In this document: piece after piece, positions 15,154 through 24,398 of the stretch | How the letters are laid out: each line of letters begins with the position of its first letter | Position numbering within the stretch: position 1 is the first letter of the stretch | Assembly (NCBI RefSeq): GCF_900101265.1 | Contig: NZ_FMZS01000004.1 | Span: forward strand, 248,001 to 312,000 | Direction of reading: 5' to 3' | Source of the DNA: Massilia sp. PDC64 | GTDB lineage: Bacteria > Pseudomonadota > Gammaproteobacteria > Burkholderiales > Burkholderiaceae_D | DNA: 64,000 bases | Made by a program: the position numbers and the translations under genes | The notes under the pieces: model-generated | Databases searched by the model: none | Told to the model about the DNA's origin: nothing | What the model saw: only the letters and a program-made list of their open reading frames with translations

Positions 15154-17610
15154 CTAGCGGCGCGGCGCCTCCAGGCAGCGCACGTCGCGCGGCGCCGGGC
15201 TGCCGTCGGGCAGCGTCGTGACCGGAAACGGCACGGCGGCGCAGGTCACGAACGGGTAGAGCGTCGTGTCCTGCAAATACCGGTTGATGGCGCCGATGAA
15301 CGCCGTCGGGAACAGCTGCGCGAACAGCCGTTCGCGGACCTTCTGGTCGGCGAACAGGCGCATGCCATACCCTCGTTCCCTGTAGGCGTTGTAGCCGTAG
15401 CGGTGCGGCGCGGGATCGAGGTCGCGTTCGGTGTAGCGCGTGCGGGGATAGGGGATGCCGTAGGCCTGCCATTGGTGGTTGCCGTCGATCGACTTGACCA
15501 TCAGCGGCAGGATCGACGACTTCGCGCCGCCATGCGGATACAGGGGATCGCCATCGGGGAACAGGGCGGAACGATCGGCACCGACCTGGTCGCGCACCAG
15601 CTGGTTGACGGCGTCCAGGCTGAGGATGGAGAGCTTGGCCAGCGTCACCGAATGGCGCAGCGCCTGGAATTCTTCCGGATGGGGCGTGCCGTCGCGCGTG
15701 GCCAGGTCGTCGTCGACCAGCTGGTCGATATCCGGCAGCAACAGCAAGGACTTGCCGTCGCGGTTCGACTCGCGTTGGTACGCGTCTTTCAGTGCGGCGG
15801 CGTCGAGTGGGGCGCCGCCGCTGACCATCTGCACGAAGCGGACCGTCATGTCGCCCCCGGTCAGATCCGCGACCGTCTTGTCGGCCGTCTTCCATGCCGC
15901 CGCCTTGGCTTGGCGGATCAGTTCGATCTTGACCCGCGCGTATTTGGTTGCCAGCGTCGGCAAGGGTTCGGGCAGCCCGGCGATCAGGGCCTCGACGTCG
16001 CTGGCGATCGCCGCGCGCACGTCGTCCACATTCGCCTGGATCTTGCAGCTGGCGCGGGTCCATTGGTAAGGGATGTCGACGTACACCAGCGCCCAGCACC
16101 TGCGCCAGTCATCATATGTCTTCATGGGCTTGGGGCGGTCGTTGAGGACGTCGAGCGAGGTCGCCATCGACGCGTCCACGAAGGCCCTCGTCGCCAGTTC
16201 AATACCGTCGATGCGGTTGGCCCGCAGCGCTTGCCTGAAACGCTGGAAGCCATGGGTTTCCGCAGCCTGGCCCTGCAGCTTTTCCAGGCGGCTCACCTCG
16301 CTGGACAGGGCATCGACGCGCAGGCGCAGGTTGGCGGCGTCGATCCGGCGTGCGGACGCCAGTTCGGCGCGCGCCGCGGACAGTGCCGCGGTGGCGCCGG
16401 GCAGCGCGCCGGTCCGGCGCATGGTGTCGGCCACTCGCACCAGCGCGTCCGTCTCCGCCAGTTTCGCACGCGCCGCCTCGGCCACGCGCTGGTCGGCGGC
16501 AGACACCGCGTCGCCACCGTCCAGCATGGCCAGCACGGCGTCGAGCGCCTGCACCGACCGTTCGTCCGCCTCCGCCGTGTCGGGCGCGTCCGCAACCGCG
16601 CGCAAGGTATCCGCGGCCCCCGCCAGCGGATCGGCGGCCGGTGCCGGCACCGCGGCCTGCACCTGGAGCCGGGCCTCGGATGGCAGCGATTGCAGCAGGT
16701 CGACGGCCTCCGGCGGCGACAACTTGCCCAGGAGAGTGCGTGCGGGACCGATCAGGCGCGACGCCAGCGGCTGTTCCTTCGCGGCGCGCTGCAACGCGGC
16801 ACGCTCCGTGGCCAGGCGCCGGCGCGCCGCCGTCAGGCGGTCCGCCGCCGCCTGCAGCACCGCCTGCGTCTTGGCCAGCAGCGGGCGGTCGTCGCGCCTG
16901 CGGTCCGTGTCATGCAGGTCGTACATCATCCGGACGTGGAAAGCGGCCAGGTTACCGCCATATTGGTTGCGGATCTTGGGGTCGAAGATCAGATTTTCGG
17001 TAACGAACGCCGTGGGCACGCGCACCGTGGTGGCGTCGAGGCTGACGGAAGACGGGAGCGGCGTACGCGCCTCGATGTATTTTTCGAGCACGAAATGACG
17101 CGACTCGACCCTGCGCTCGGCATCCGTCACGTCGAAGATGTCGCCCGCGTAGTTGTTGACGTAGGTATGGGCAAACACGTCGCCTGCGCCATGCACGAGG
17201 TAGCCGTATGCGAACGCCAGTTCGGCCGGCGTCCTGGCGTTGGTCAGCAGGTGGCTCATGTACTGGCCGGTGCCCCACGGCTTGTCGGGTGCGTTCGGGT
17301 CGAGGTCGGCATTCGTGCCGGGATGCACCGTCACCTGGCCGACGACGAAATCGGGGAATACGTCCGGGCCGAGCACGCCGGCGCGGAATTCCGCGGGGTG
17401 CGCAGTCAGGGCCGTGCAGACGTCCCGCTCCAGCGCATAGCGCTTGCGGTCCGCCAGGCCGAGATCGATCTCGCAGCCGTGCCTGACGTCGTCCAGCACT
17501 TTCTCTGCCACCCACAGGTGCGTTTTCAGGCCCCAGGCCGACGCGGGCGCGGGCAGGCAGCAGGCGGCGAGGGCGAGGAGCACGGCGCCCGGTCGGTAGT
17601 CAGGGTTCAT
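15154..17610 (-). CDS. Large secreted zinc-dependent phospholipase C-like protein
   Basis: An 818-residue protein. ATG at 17610 follows AAGGAA and opens a signal peptide (residues 1-25, ending PASA), so the mature protein would begin with Trp26. This matters: in zinc-dependent phospholipase C of the B. cereus type the N-terminal Trp is a zinc ligand. Other matching ligands are His31 (LKTH), Asp84 (GPDVFPD), His120 (YMSHLL) and the helix VHGAGDVFAHTY with His140, Asp144 and His148. Characterised enzymes are 250-400 residues; the extra 500 C-terminal residues here are Ala-rich and helical (about 250-450, partly coiled coil) and then unrecognised. Predicted role: extracellular hydrolysis of phospholipid head groups. 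Confidence 0.68.
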   Translation of the reverse strand: MNPDYRPGAVLLALAACCLPAPASAWGLKTHLWVAEKVLDDVRHGCEIDLGLADRKRYALERDVCTALTAHPAEFRAGVLGPDVFPDFVVGQVTVHPGTNADLDPNAPDKPWGTGQYMSHLLTNARTPAELAFAYGYLVHGAGDVFAHTYVNNYAGDIFDVTDAERRVESRHFVLEKYIEARTPLPSSVSLDATTVRVPTAFVTENLIFDPKIRNQYGGNLAAFHVRMMYDLHDTDRRRDDRPLLAKTQAVLQAAADRLTAARRRLATERAALQRAAKEQPLASRLIGPARTLLGKLSPPEAVDLLQSLPSEARLQVQAAVPAPAADPLAGAADTLRAVADAPDTAEADERSVQALDAVLAMLDGGDAVSAADQRVAEAARAKLAETDALVRVADTMRRTGALPGATAALSAARAELASARRIDAANLRLRVDALSSEVSRLEKLQGQAAETHGFQRFRQALRANRIDGIELATRAFVDASMATSLDVLNDRPKPMKTYDDWRRCWALVYVDIPYQWTRASCKIQANVDDVRAAIASDVEALIAGLPEPLPTLATKYARVKIELIRQAKAAAWKTADKTVADLTGGDMTVRFVQMVSGGAPLDAAALKDAYQRESNRDGKSLLLLPDIDQLVDDDLATRDGTPHPEEFQALRHSVTLAKLSILSLDAVNQLVRDQVGADRSALFPDGDPLYPHGGAKSSILPLMVKSIDGNHQWQAYGIPYPRTRYTERDLDPAPHRYGYNAYRERGYGMRLFADQKVRERLFAQLFPTAFIGAINRYLQDTTLYPFVTCAAVPFPVTTLPDGSPAPRDVRCLEAPRR

Positions 17611-17705
17611 GGGGTTCCTTGATGAATATCGATAGCAAAATAGCATTGGAGTTGCCGTTTGTCCATACAGGCATGCCGGCACCCAACCATGCGCACGCGA
17701 CGTAA

Positions 17706-17718
17706 TAATTAGTGATAA
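17706..17718. promoter_or_regulatory. Candidate operator of the LacI regulator, upstream of its own gene
   Basis: The 13-bp element TAATTAGTGATAA (reverse complement TTATCACTAATTA) matches 11 of 13 positions of the palindrome TTATTACTAATAA found in front of the TonB-dependent receptor gene at 18854-18866. It overlaps a GATAAT hexamer at 17714-17719 that could be the -10 of the lacI-type gene. Confidence 0.35.
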
Positions 17719-17756
17719 TGTTGTGCAACCGATGACCCTTTGCCAACATTCCTGCC

Positions 17757-18785
17757 ATGACGAGGCCCCGCCGACCCACGATGACCGACATCGCCAAGCT
17801 GGCCGGCGTGTCGCAGTCGACGGTGTCGCTCGTCATCAACCACATGAGCGGGGCGAAGGTGTCGAAAGGCACGCGCGACACCGTGCTGCGGATCGCGCGC
17901 GAGCTCGGCTACCCCGTCGAGCGGCATGCGCACCACGCGGCCGCGCAGTCCCGCAACCTGATCGTCTACCTGACGGACGAGCTGACGACGAGTCCGCACG
18001 CCATGCAGACCATCGACGGCGCCAAGGACGCCGCGTGGGAACACGACTGCCTCGTCGCCGTGTTCGCCACGCGCGGGGATCCGGACGTCGAAGCGGCCGT
18101 GTTCGCACGCATGCTGGGCCATCCGGCACTGCTGGGCGTCATCTATTCCACGATCTTCACCCGCGCCGTGACGGTGCCGGCTGCGCTGTCCGACACGCCG
18201 ACGGTGCTGCTGAACTGCCACACGCGCGACCGCGGGCGCGCGTCCGTCGTGCCGAGCGAGCTGCTGGGCGGCTATACGGCGACGATGCACCTGATCGAGA
18301 ACGGGCACAGCCGCATCGGCTTCATCAACGGCGAGCACTGGATCGAGGCGGCCGCCGAGCGCCTGAAGGGGTATCGCCAGGCGCTGTCGACGGCCGACAT
18401 CCCGTTCGATCCCGTCCTCGTGCGCGCGGGCGACTGGCAGGTGGCGGCCGGCTACGAACACGCATTGTCCCTGCTCGACCTGCCGCAGCGGCCCACCGCA
18501 TTGTTCTGCGCCAACGACCTGATGGCGATCGGCGCGTTGGACGCGGCCCGCGAACGCAACCTGCTGGTGCCCCGCGACCTGTCCGTGGTCGGGTATGACG
18601 ACCAGGATATCGCCCGCTACACGCACCCGCCTCTGACCACAGTGTTGTTACCAAACTACGAAATGGGCCGCTGGGCGGCCGATTCCCTCATCGCGCATGT
18701 GCGCGGAAACCACACCTCCAAAGCCGTCATCAAGATGGAATGCCCTCTGGTGGCACGCGATTCCGTGGCGCCACCAAGGCTGTAA
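17757..18785 (+). CDS. LacI-family transcriptional regulator
   Basis: A 342-residue repressor. The DNA-binding helix-turn-helix is at the N-terminus (MTDIAKLAGVSQSTVSLVINH), followed by the hinge helix and a periplasmic-binding-protein-like sensor domain (about residues 68-340) with the conserved PTALFCANDLMAIGALDAA and SVVGYDDQDIARYTHPPLTTV segments. ATG at 17757 is used; another ATG at 17781 would still keep the whole helix-turn-helix. It lies directly upstream of a TonB-dependent receptor and a GH43 gene in the same direction and most likely controls them in response to the released sugar. Confidence 0.87.
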   Translation: MTRPRRPTMTDIAKLAGVSQSTVSLVINHMSGAKVSKGTRDTVLRIARELGYPVERHAHHAAAQSRNLIVYLTDELTTSPHAMQTIDGAKDAAWEHDCLVAVFATRGDPDVEAAVFARMLGHPALLGVIYSTIFTRAVTVPAALSDTPTVLLNCHTRDRGRASVVPSELLGGYTATMHLIENGHSRIGFINGEHWIEAAAERLKGYRQALSTADIPFDPVLVRAGDWQVAAGYEHALSLLDLPQRPTALFCANDLMAIGALDAARERNLLVPRDLSVVGYDDQDIARYTHPPLTTVLLPNYEMGRWAADSLIAHVRGNHTSKAVIKMECPLVARDSVAPPRL

Positions 18786-18805
18786 AACCCGTCGAAAAGC
18801 GGGTT
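18786..18805 (+). terminator. Short hairpin after the LacI regulator gene
   Basis: AACCCG (18786-18791) pairs with CGGGTT (18800-18805) across an 8-nt loop, directly after the stop codon. No T-run follows, so it may be only a weak terminator or an mRNA-stabilising hairpin. Confidence 0.3.
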
Positions 18806-18853
18806 CAAGCGTGCGTCGGTCTGCCGATTTTTGCGTTAGCTTCCTGATAAAAC

Positions 18854-18866
18854 TTATTACTAATAA
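18854..18866. promoter_or_regulatory. Candidate LacI-type operator in front of the TonB-dependent receptor
   Basis: A perfect 13-bp palindrome around a central base, TTATTA-C-TAATAA, ends 13 bp before the receptor ATG and includes part of a possible -10 (AATAAT, 18862-18867). A closely related element lies upstream of the LacI gene (17706-17718). Confidence 0.4.
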
Positions 18867-18879
18867 TCGGGAGATACGC

Positions 18880-21624
18880 ATGACCACGTTCCAACGCCGG
18901 CCCGTATCCGCGGCCATCCTAATGCTGATTGCGCACGCCGCCCACGCCCAAACCGGCGACACGCAACCCATCCCTACGCCGGGCGCGCCAGTCCAGCAGG
19001 TCACCGTCACCGGCCTGCGCAGCAGTATCCGCAGCGCCGAGGCGATCAAGCGCGATTCCGTGCAGGTCGTCGACTCGATCAATGCGGAAGACATCGGCAA
19101 GTTCCCCGACCGGGCGGCCGGCGACGCCCTGCAGCGCATCGCCGGCGTGCAGGTCGGCCGCGACCGGGGAGAAACGAGCCAGGTCATCATCCGCGGCCTG
19201 CCCGACGTCGTCACGACCCTGAACGGTATGGAATACTTCACGGGGAACGGCCGCCGCCTGCAATACCAGGACCTGCCCGTGCAATCGATCGGCGGCCTGG
19301 ACGTGTACAAGACGGCGACGCCGAACCAGCTCGAAGGCGGCATCGCGGGCGGGATCGACGTGCGGCTGCGCCAGCCGTTCGACCTGAAGGGCCTGAACGT
19401 CACCGGCTATGTGGAAGACCGCCGCCAGAAAGTGTCCGGCTCCGACGCGACGTCGACGAAGAACAATCCGGGCGCCGGCTTCTCCGCCAGCAACCGGTGG
19501 AACACGAGCTATGGCGAGATCGGCGCGCTCGTCGACGTCGCGTTCAACCGCGAGCACTGGGGCTATCCCGTGCAGTGGGTGGACCGGCCCGACCGCGTGC
19601 ATTCCGTGGACGCCAACGGCGTGGGCACGCGCCTGGGCGACGGTCCGCTGGCACTCCTGACGCCGGGGGCGCGCCTGGGCGAGCTGCCGAACGTGGGCGG
19701 CATCTACAACGCGGGCGACCGCGACCGCGGCAGCATCCACGGCGCCCTGCAGTGGAAGGTCAATCCGACGCTGGAAGCGAACGTGCAATATCTCGGCACG
19801 GGCTACCGCGCGCGCAGCGAAGTCGATTACATCCTCGCGATCACGACGTGGACCCCGACACTGACCAACGTCCAGCTGGCGCCGCAGGGCGCGTACTGCA
19901 ACACGCCGGAAGGCGTCGTGTGCCCGATCCAGTCCGCGTACGCGCAGGCGAAGCAGTACGGCGGGCCGTACGACTGGGACCCGTACACGGCCACGTCGAC
20001 GTGGGGCGTGAAGGAGCACACGACGTCGCACTTCCTGAACCTCGGCCTGAATTACCGCGAGGGGCCATGGAAGGCGAGTTCCAACTTCGGCTGGACCAAG
20101 TCGACGTTCGTGAACGACACGGTGATCGTCGACCAGCAGATCCCCGGCGCGAGCGTCAGCGTCTACACGTATGGCGCGGACGGCCACGGGGGCTACAACA
20201 GCGTGAGCACGCCCACGAGCCCGAACGCGCTGCGCGATCCGCGCGCCTTTGTCCTGCGCGGGATGGTGCAGAACTGGGGCATCTCGAAGGGCGAGCAGGT
20301 GCAGTGGCGCGGCGACGTATCGTACCGCCTCGGCGACGGTTTCTTCTCGGGCATCGACGCCGGGCTGCGCCTGTCGAACCACCTGGCCAGCTTCCACGGC
20401 GCGGAAGGCCACAGCGACATCGCCGCGGGTGCGGTGCGGGCGAATCCGGTCGACGCGTTCGGCCCCGGGTTCGAATCGCTGGTGCCGGGCCTGGACCGCC
20501 TCGGCGGGCCGTGGCTCACGCCGTCGCGCGACTTCCTGATCGACCAGGCGGACGTCGTGCGCGGCTTCTACGGCGCAGCGCCCGGTCGGGTTCCCGACGA
20601 TCCGACCCGCACGTTCGAGCAGCGCGAAGGCACGAATACGGTGTACCTCGCGGCGCGCTGGAAAACGAAGGCGGGCGACGTCGACCTGTCCGGCACCATC
20701 GGCGGACGCTACGTCCGCGTGGCGCGCAACCTGAACGGCAACAGCCGCATCGGCGACGTCGTCACGCCGATTGCCGTCAACTCGACGGAGAACAACTTCC
20801 TGCCCAGCTTCGCGGCCGTCGTCGGCTGGCGCGAGAACCTGCAGTCGCACCTTTCCGTCGGCAAGACCATCACGCGGCCGGATTTCGCGTCGCTGAACCC
20901 GGCGTTGTCGCTGATCCCGCCGACCGTCAACGCGCCCGGCACCGGCTCGGCCGGCAACCCGAACCTGCGGCCGACGCGCTCCGTGAACACGGACGCCACG
21001 CTGGAATACTACTTCCCGAAAAACGGCTACGCGCAGATCGCGTTGTTCCACCGCGATATCAACGGCTACCTGCAGAACATGGAGTCGAACGAAGTCATCG
21101 GCGGGCAGAACTATCGCGTGACGCGTCCGCAGAATTCCGGCAAGGGCACGCTGCGCGGTGCGGAATTCGGCATCCAGAAGTTCTTCGACTTCCTGCCCGG
21201 CCCGTGGAGCAATTTCGGCGCCCAGTTCAACTACACGTGGATCGACGGCGACAACCAGACGCTCGTCTCGCCGACGAGCAACGAGTACCGCACGACGGCG
21301 CTGACGAACGTCGCGAAGAAGAACTACAACTTCGCGCTGCTGTACGAAGGGAACGGCATCACGGGACGCCTGACCGCGACGCATCGCGGCAACTACGTCG
21401 AGCAGATCGCCGAGCCGCGCTTCTTCCAGGACCGTATCGTCAAGGCCAGCACCTACGTGGACCTGAGCGTGTCGTATGCGCTCAACAAGAACCTGTCGCT
21501 GCAGTTCGACGCGATCAACCTGACGCACGAGAAGTACGAAAGCTATCTCGGCTCCGAGATCCGCCCGCGCGACATCCGCTACAACCCGACGACGTACGGC
21601 CTCGGGCTGCGCTTCTCCCTGTGA
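18880..21624 (+). CDS. TonB-dependent outer-membrane receptor, probably for oligosaccharides
   Basis: A 914-residue receptor. ATG at 18880 is chosen because GGGAG lies 6 bp upstream and it opens a signal peptide cleaved after AHAAHA near residue 23; longer frames have no such support. The plug domain (about 40-170) has VTVTGLRSSI, the AEDIGKFPD stretch and an IIRGL motif typical of the Xanthomonas/Caulobacter carbohydrate receptors. The 22-strand barrel closes with LGLRFSL, ending in a near-terminal Phe. It imports a ligand using TonB energy. The adjacent LacI regulator and GH43 enzyme indicate arabino- or xylo-oligosaccharides. Confidence 0.88.
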   Translation: MTTFQRRPVSAAILMLIAHAAHAQTGDTQPIPTPGAPVQQVTVTGLRSSIRSAEAIKRDSVQVVDSINAEDIGKFPDRAAGDALQRIAGVQVGRDRGETSQVIIRGLPDVVTTLNGMEYFTGNGRRLQYQDLPVQSIGGLDVYKTATPNQLEGGIAGGIDVRLRQPFDLKGLNVTGYVEDRRQKVSGSDATSTKNNPGAGFSASNRWNTSYGEIGALVDVAFNREHWGYPVQWVDRPDRVHSVDANGVGTRLGDGPLALLTPGARLGELPNVGGIYNAGDRDRGSIHGALQWKVNPTLEANVQYLGTGYRARSEVDYILAITTWTPTLTNVQLAPQGAYCNTPEGVVCPIQSAYAQAKQYGGPYDWDPYTATSTWGVKEHTTSHFLNLGLNYREGPWKASSNFGWTKSTFVNDTVIVDQQIPGASVSVYTYGADGHGGYNSVSTPTSPNALRDPRAFVLRGMVQNWGISKGEQVQWRGDVSYRLGDGFFSGIDAGLRLSNHLASFHGAEGHSDIAAGAVRANPVDAFGPGFESLVPGLDRLGGPWLTPSRDFLIDQADVVRGFYGAAPGRVPDDPTRTFEQREGTNTVYLAARWKTKAGDVDLSGTIGGRYVRVARNLNGNSRIGDVVTPIAVNSTENNFLPSFAAVVGWRENLQSHLSVGKTITRPDFASLNPALSLIPPTVNAPGTGSAGNPNLRPTRSVNTDATLEYYFPKNGYAQIALFHRDINGYLQNMESNEVIGGQNYRVTRPQNSGKGTLRGAEFGIQKFFDFLPGPWSNFGAQFNYTWIDGDNQTLVSPTSNEYRTTALTNVAKKNYNFALLYEGNGITGRLTATHRGNYVEQIAEPRFFQDRIVKASTYVDLSVSYALNKNLSLQFDAINLTHEKYESYLGSEIRPRDIRYNPTTYGLGLRFSL

Positions 21625-21632
21625 GCGTGACG

Positions 21633-22589
21633 ATGGCGAAGACGTATCGCAACCCGGTCTGGCCGGACGTGTTCGCGGACCCGTTCGTGCTGCGCCACGA
21701 AGGTGTCTACTATGCGTACGGCACGGCGCCGGGCGGCGCGGACGGGCGCCAGGTGCCCGTCCTGCGCTCGACGGACCTCGTCGACTGGGAACCGCTGGGC
21801 CACGCGCTTCTGCCCATCGGCGAAGCCCATTACTGGGCGCCGGAAGTGGCGAGCCACGGCGGCCGGTTCTACATGTATTACTCGGCCGGCTCGGCACCGG
21901 AAGGCACGGACCAGAAGCTGCGCGTCGCGGTCGCCGATCATCCGGCCGGCCCGTTCGTCGACAGCGGCAAGCTGCTCGTACCCGATCAACCGTTCGCGAT
22001 CGACGCGCACCCGTTCCGCGCGGACGACGGCCAGTGGTACCTGTTCTATTGCGTGGATTTCCTGGAACTGGAGGGCGAGTACCGTATCGGCACGGGCATC
22101 GTCGTCGACCGGCTCGTCGACATGACGACGGTGGCGGGCGACCCTCGCGTCGTCGTGCGGCCGCACGAGGATTGGCACGTGTTCCGCAAGGGTCGCACGA
22201 TGTACGGGGGAGTCTACGACTGGCACACGGTGGAGGGCGCGGCCGTGCTGCAGCACGACGGCCGCTTCTACTGCTTCTACAGCGGCGGGGCGTGGGAGCG
22301 GGACAACTACGGCGTCAGCTGGGTCGTTGCCGACGATCCGCTGGGACCGTACACGCGGCCGGAAGGCGGACACGAGGCGCTGCTGATGCGCACGCCGAAG
22401 GGCGGGGCGCTGCTCGGGCCGGGACATAACTCGTTCACGACGGGCCCGGACGGTATGTCGGCGTGGATCGTGTACCACGCCTGGGACCTCGCGCAGACGG
22501 CGCGGCGCATGTGCATCGACCGGCTCGACTGGGTCGACGGCAAGCCGTCCACGCGGGGACCCACGTGGACGGATCAGCCGGCACCCTGA
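21633..22589 (+). CDS. Glycoside hydrolase family 43 protein, non-secreted
   Basis: A 318-residue single-domain GH43 enzyme without signal peptide. Catalytic residues are visible as Asp16 (VFADPFV), Asp124 (AIDAHPF) and Glu201 (TVEGAAVL). The first turn NPVWPDVFADPFVLRHEGVYY is typical of beta-xylosidases and alpha-L-arabinofuranosidases. ATG at 21633 is 8 bp after the receptor stop; a GTG at 21621 overlapping that stop is an alternative. Located in the cytoplasm or periplasm, it would process oligosaccharides brought in by the receptor. Confidence 0.83.
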   Translation: MAKTYRNPVWPDVFADPFVLRHEGVYYAYGTAPGGADGRQVPVLRSTDLVDWEPLGHALLPIGEAHYWAPEVASHGGRFYMYYSAGSAPEGTDQKLRVAVADHPAGPFVDSGKLLVPDQPFAIDAHPFRADDGQWYLFYCVDFLELEGEYRIGTGIVVDRLVDMTTVAGDPRVVVRPHEDWHVFRKGRTMYGGVYDWHTVEGAAVLQHDGRFYCFYSGGAWERDNYGVSWVVADDPLGPYTRPEGGHEALLMRTPKGGALLGPGHNSFTTGPDGMSAWIVYHAWDLAQTARRMCIDRLDWVDGKPSTRGPTWTDQPAP

Positions 22590-24398
22590 TCAATCCCAGT
22601 CGCTGCCGGTCTCCTCGTCGAACGCCTTGCGGTCGCGCGAAATCATGGCTTCCAGTTCCTCGCGGGCCTGTTTGGCCATCGACACGAACGTCTCGCGGTC
22701 CTTGTAATACGGGTAGACGGCGTCCAGCGTCTGCTTGTTGTAGCGCCTGAATTTGAGCGCCGCCTGGCGCGTCGCGTACGCGCTCTGGCCCAGGCCCGCC
22801 GTCAGCACGGTACGGCCGAGGCGCAGCGCGGACTCGAACGTCTCGCGCTCGATCAGTTCCACGCCCCGGTCCATCAGCTGGTAGTAGTGCGTGACGTTGC
22901 GGGCGCGCGCGAACACGGGCAGGTCCGGGTACTCGCGCCGGACGGCGTCCACGAGTTTCAGGCTGTCCTCGATGTCGTCGATGGCGACGACGACGGCCCT
23001 CGCCTTCGGCGCACCCGCCGCGCGCAGCAAATCGGGCCGGGTCGCGTCGCCGTAGAACACCTTGAAGCCGAAATGGCGCAGCACCTCGATCTGGTCCGGG
23101 TCGTGGTCCAGCACCGTCAGGCGCACGTTGTTCGCGTGCAGGAAGCGGCCGACGATCTGGCCGAAGCGCCCGAACCCCGCGACGATCACGTGGTCTTCGT
23201 TCGGCTCGATGGCGTCGGCCTTGCGCTTGCCGCCGCGGCCTTCGCGGCCGGCCGACAGGCGGTCGTAGGCCATCAGCGCGAGCGGCGTGACGACCATCGA
23301 CAGCGCGACGACGACGACGAGGATGTTGGCCACGTCCGGCGAGAACACCCTGGCCGTGGCGGCCGCGCCGAACACGACGAACGCGAATTCGCCGCCCTGC
23401 GCGAGCAGCAGTGAAAATTGCAGGTGCTGGCCGCGCGCGATACCGAGCCCCCGCGACAGGCCGTACAGCACGGCCACCTTGATGACGAGGAAGCCGGCGA
23501 CGAGGCCCAGCACGAGGCCCGGCTGCGCGAAGAACACGGCAAAGTCGACGGACATGCCGACGGCGATGAAGAACAGCCCGAGCAGCAGGCCCTTGAACGG
23601 TTCCAGGTCGGTCTCGAGCGCGTGGCGGTATTCCGAATCGGCCAGCAGCACGCCGGCCATGAACGCGCCGAGGGCCATCGACATGCCCACCCATTGCATC
23701 AGCAGCGAGATGGCGATCACGAGGAGGAGGGCGAATGCGGTGAAGATCTCGCGCGCGTCCGTCTTGGCGATGATGCGCAGCAGGGGCCGGATCAGGAAGC
23801 GGCCCGCGACGACGAGGCCCGCGAGCACGCCCGCCACCTTCAGCGCCGCGATCCACGCATTGCCCCCGCCGCCGGCGGATTCCGGCACGCCCAGCAACGG
23901 CACGATGGCGATCATGGGGATTGCCGCGATGTCCTGGAACAGCAGGATGGCGAAGCCGGCCTGGCCGGCCGGCGTCGGCATCAGGTTGCGTTCTTCCAGC
24001 GAGGCGAGGGCGATCGCCGTCGACGACAGCGACAGGCCCAGGCCCGCGATCAGTGCGATCTTCCAGTCGATCCCGGCCAGCAGCGCGGCGCCGAACAGGC
24101 CGGCCGCGACCCCGAGAACCTGCGCGCCGCCCCAGCCGAAGATGGGCCGCCGCAGCGCCCACAGCCGGCTCGGCTCCAGCTCCAGGCCGATCAGGAACAA
24201 CAGCAGCACGACGCCGAATTCGGCGAAGTGCAGCGCGTCTTCGCCATCCGCGACGAAGCGCAGGCCGAACGGGCCGATCAGGATGCCCGCGACGAGGTAG
24301 CCCAGCACGGCGCCCATGCCGAGGCGTTTCGCGAGCGGCACGACGAGCACGGCGGCGCCGAGGTAGACCACCGCGTTCTGCAGCAGATTATGTTCCAT
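22590..24398 (-). CDS. kefC: Glutathione-regulated potassium-efflux antiporter KefC/KefB type
   Basis: A 602-residue CPA2-family K+/H+ antiporter. About 12 membrane helices fill residues 1-385, with the GLELEPSRLW loop and the LLLFQDIAAIPMI helix. The cytosolic TrkA-N (KTN) domain starts at about 405 with VIVAGFGRFGQIVGRFL, then LDHDPDQIEVLRHFGFKVFYGDATR, the nucleotide-binding fold that senses glutathione adducts. KefC releases K+ and acidifies the cytoplasm when electrophiles form glutathione adducts. The start at 24398 overlaps by 11 bp the upstream kefF-like gene. Confidence 0.88.
   Translation of the reverse strand: MEHNLLQNAVVYLGAAVLVVPLAKRLGMGAVLGYLVAGILIGPFGLRFVADGEDALHFAEFGVVLLLFLIGLELEPSRLWALRRPIFGWGGAQVLGVAAGLFGAALLAGIDWKIALIAGLGLSLSSTAIALASLEERNLMPTPAGQAGFAILLFQDIAAIPMIAIVPLLGVPESAGGGGNAWIAALKVAGVLAGLVVAGRFLIRPLLRIIAKTDAREIFTAFALLLVIAISLLMQWVGMSMALGAFMAGVLLADSEYRHALETDLEPFKGLLLGLFFIAVGMSVDFAVFFAQPGLVLGLVAGFLVIKVAVLYGLSRGLGIARGQHLQFSLLLAQGGEFAFVVFGAAATARVFSPDVANILVVVVALSMVVTPLALMAYDRLSAGREGRGGKRKADAIEPNEDHVIVAGFGRFGQIVGRFLHANNVRLTVLDHDPDQIEVLRHFGFKVFYGDATRPDLLRAAGAPKARAVVVAIDDIEDSLKLVDAVRREYPDLPVFARARNVTHYYQLMDRGVELIERETFESALRLGRTVLTAGLGQSAYATRQAALKFRRYNKQTLDAVYPYYKDRETFVSMAKQAREELEAMISRDRKAFDEETGSDWD

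Noticed and set aside
18919..21897. Open frame of nearly 1000 codons antisense to the TonB-dependent receptor gene
   Set aside because: Its Arg/Ala/Val-rich product has no domain and mirrors the codon bias of the receptor; long antisense frames are expected in DNA this GC-rich.
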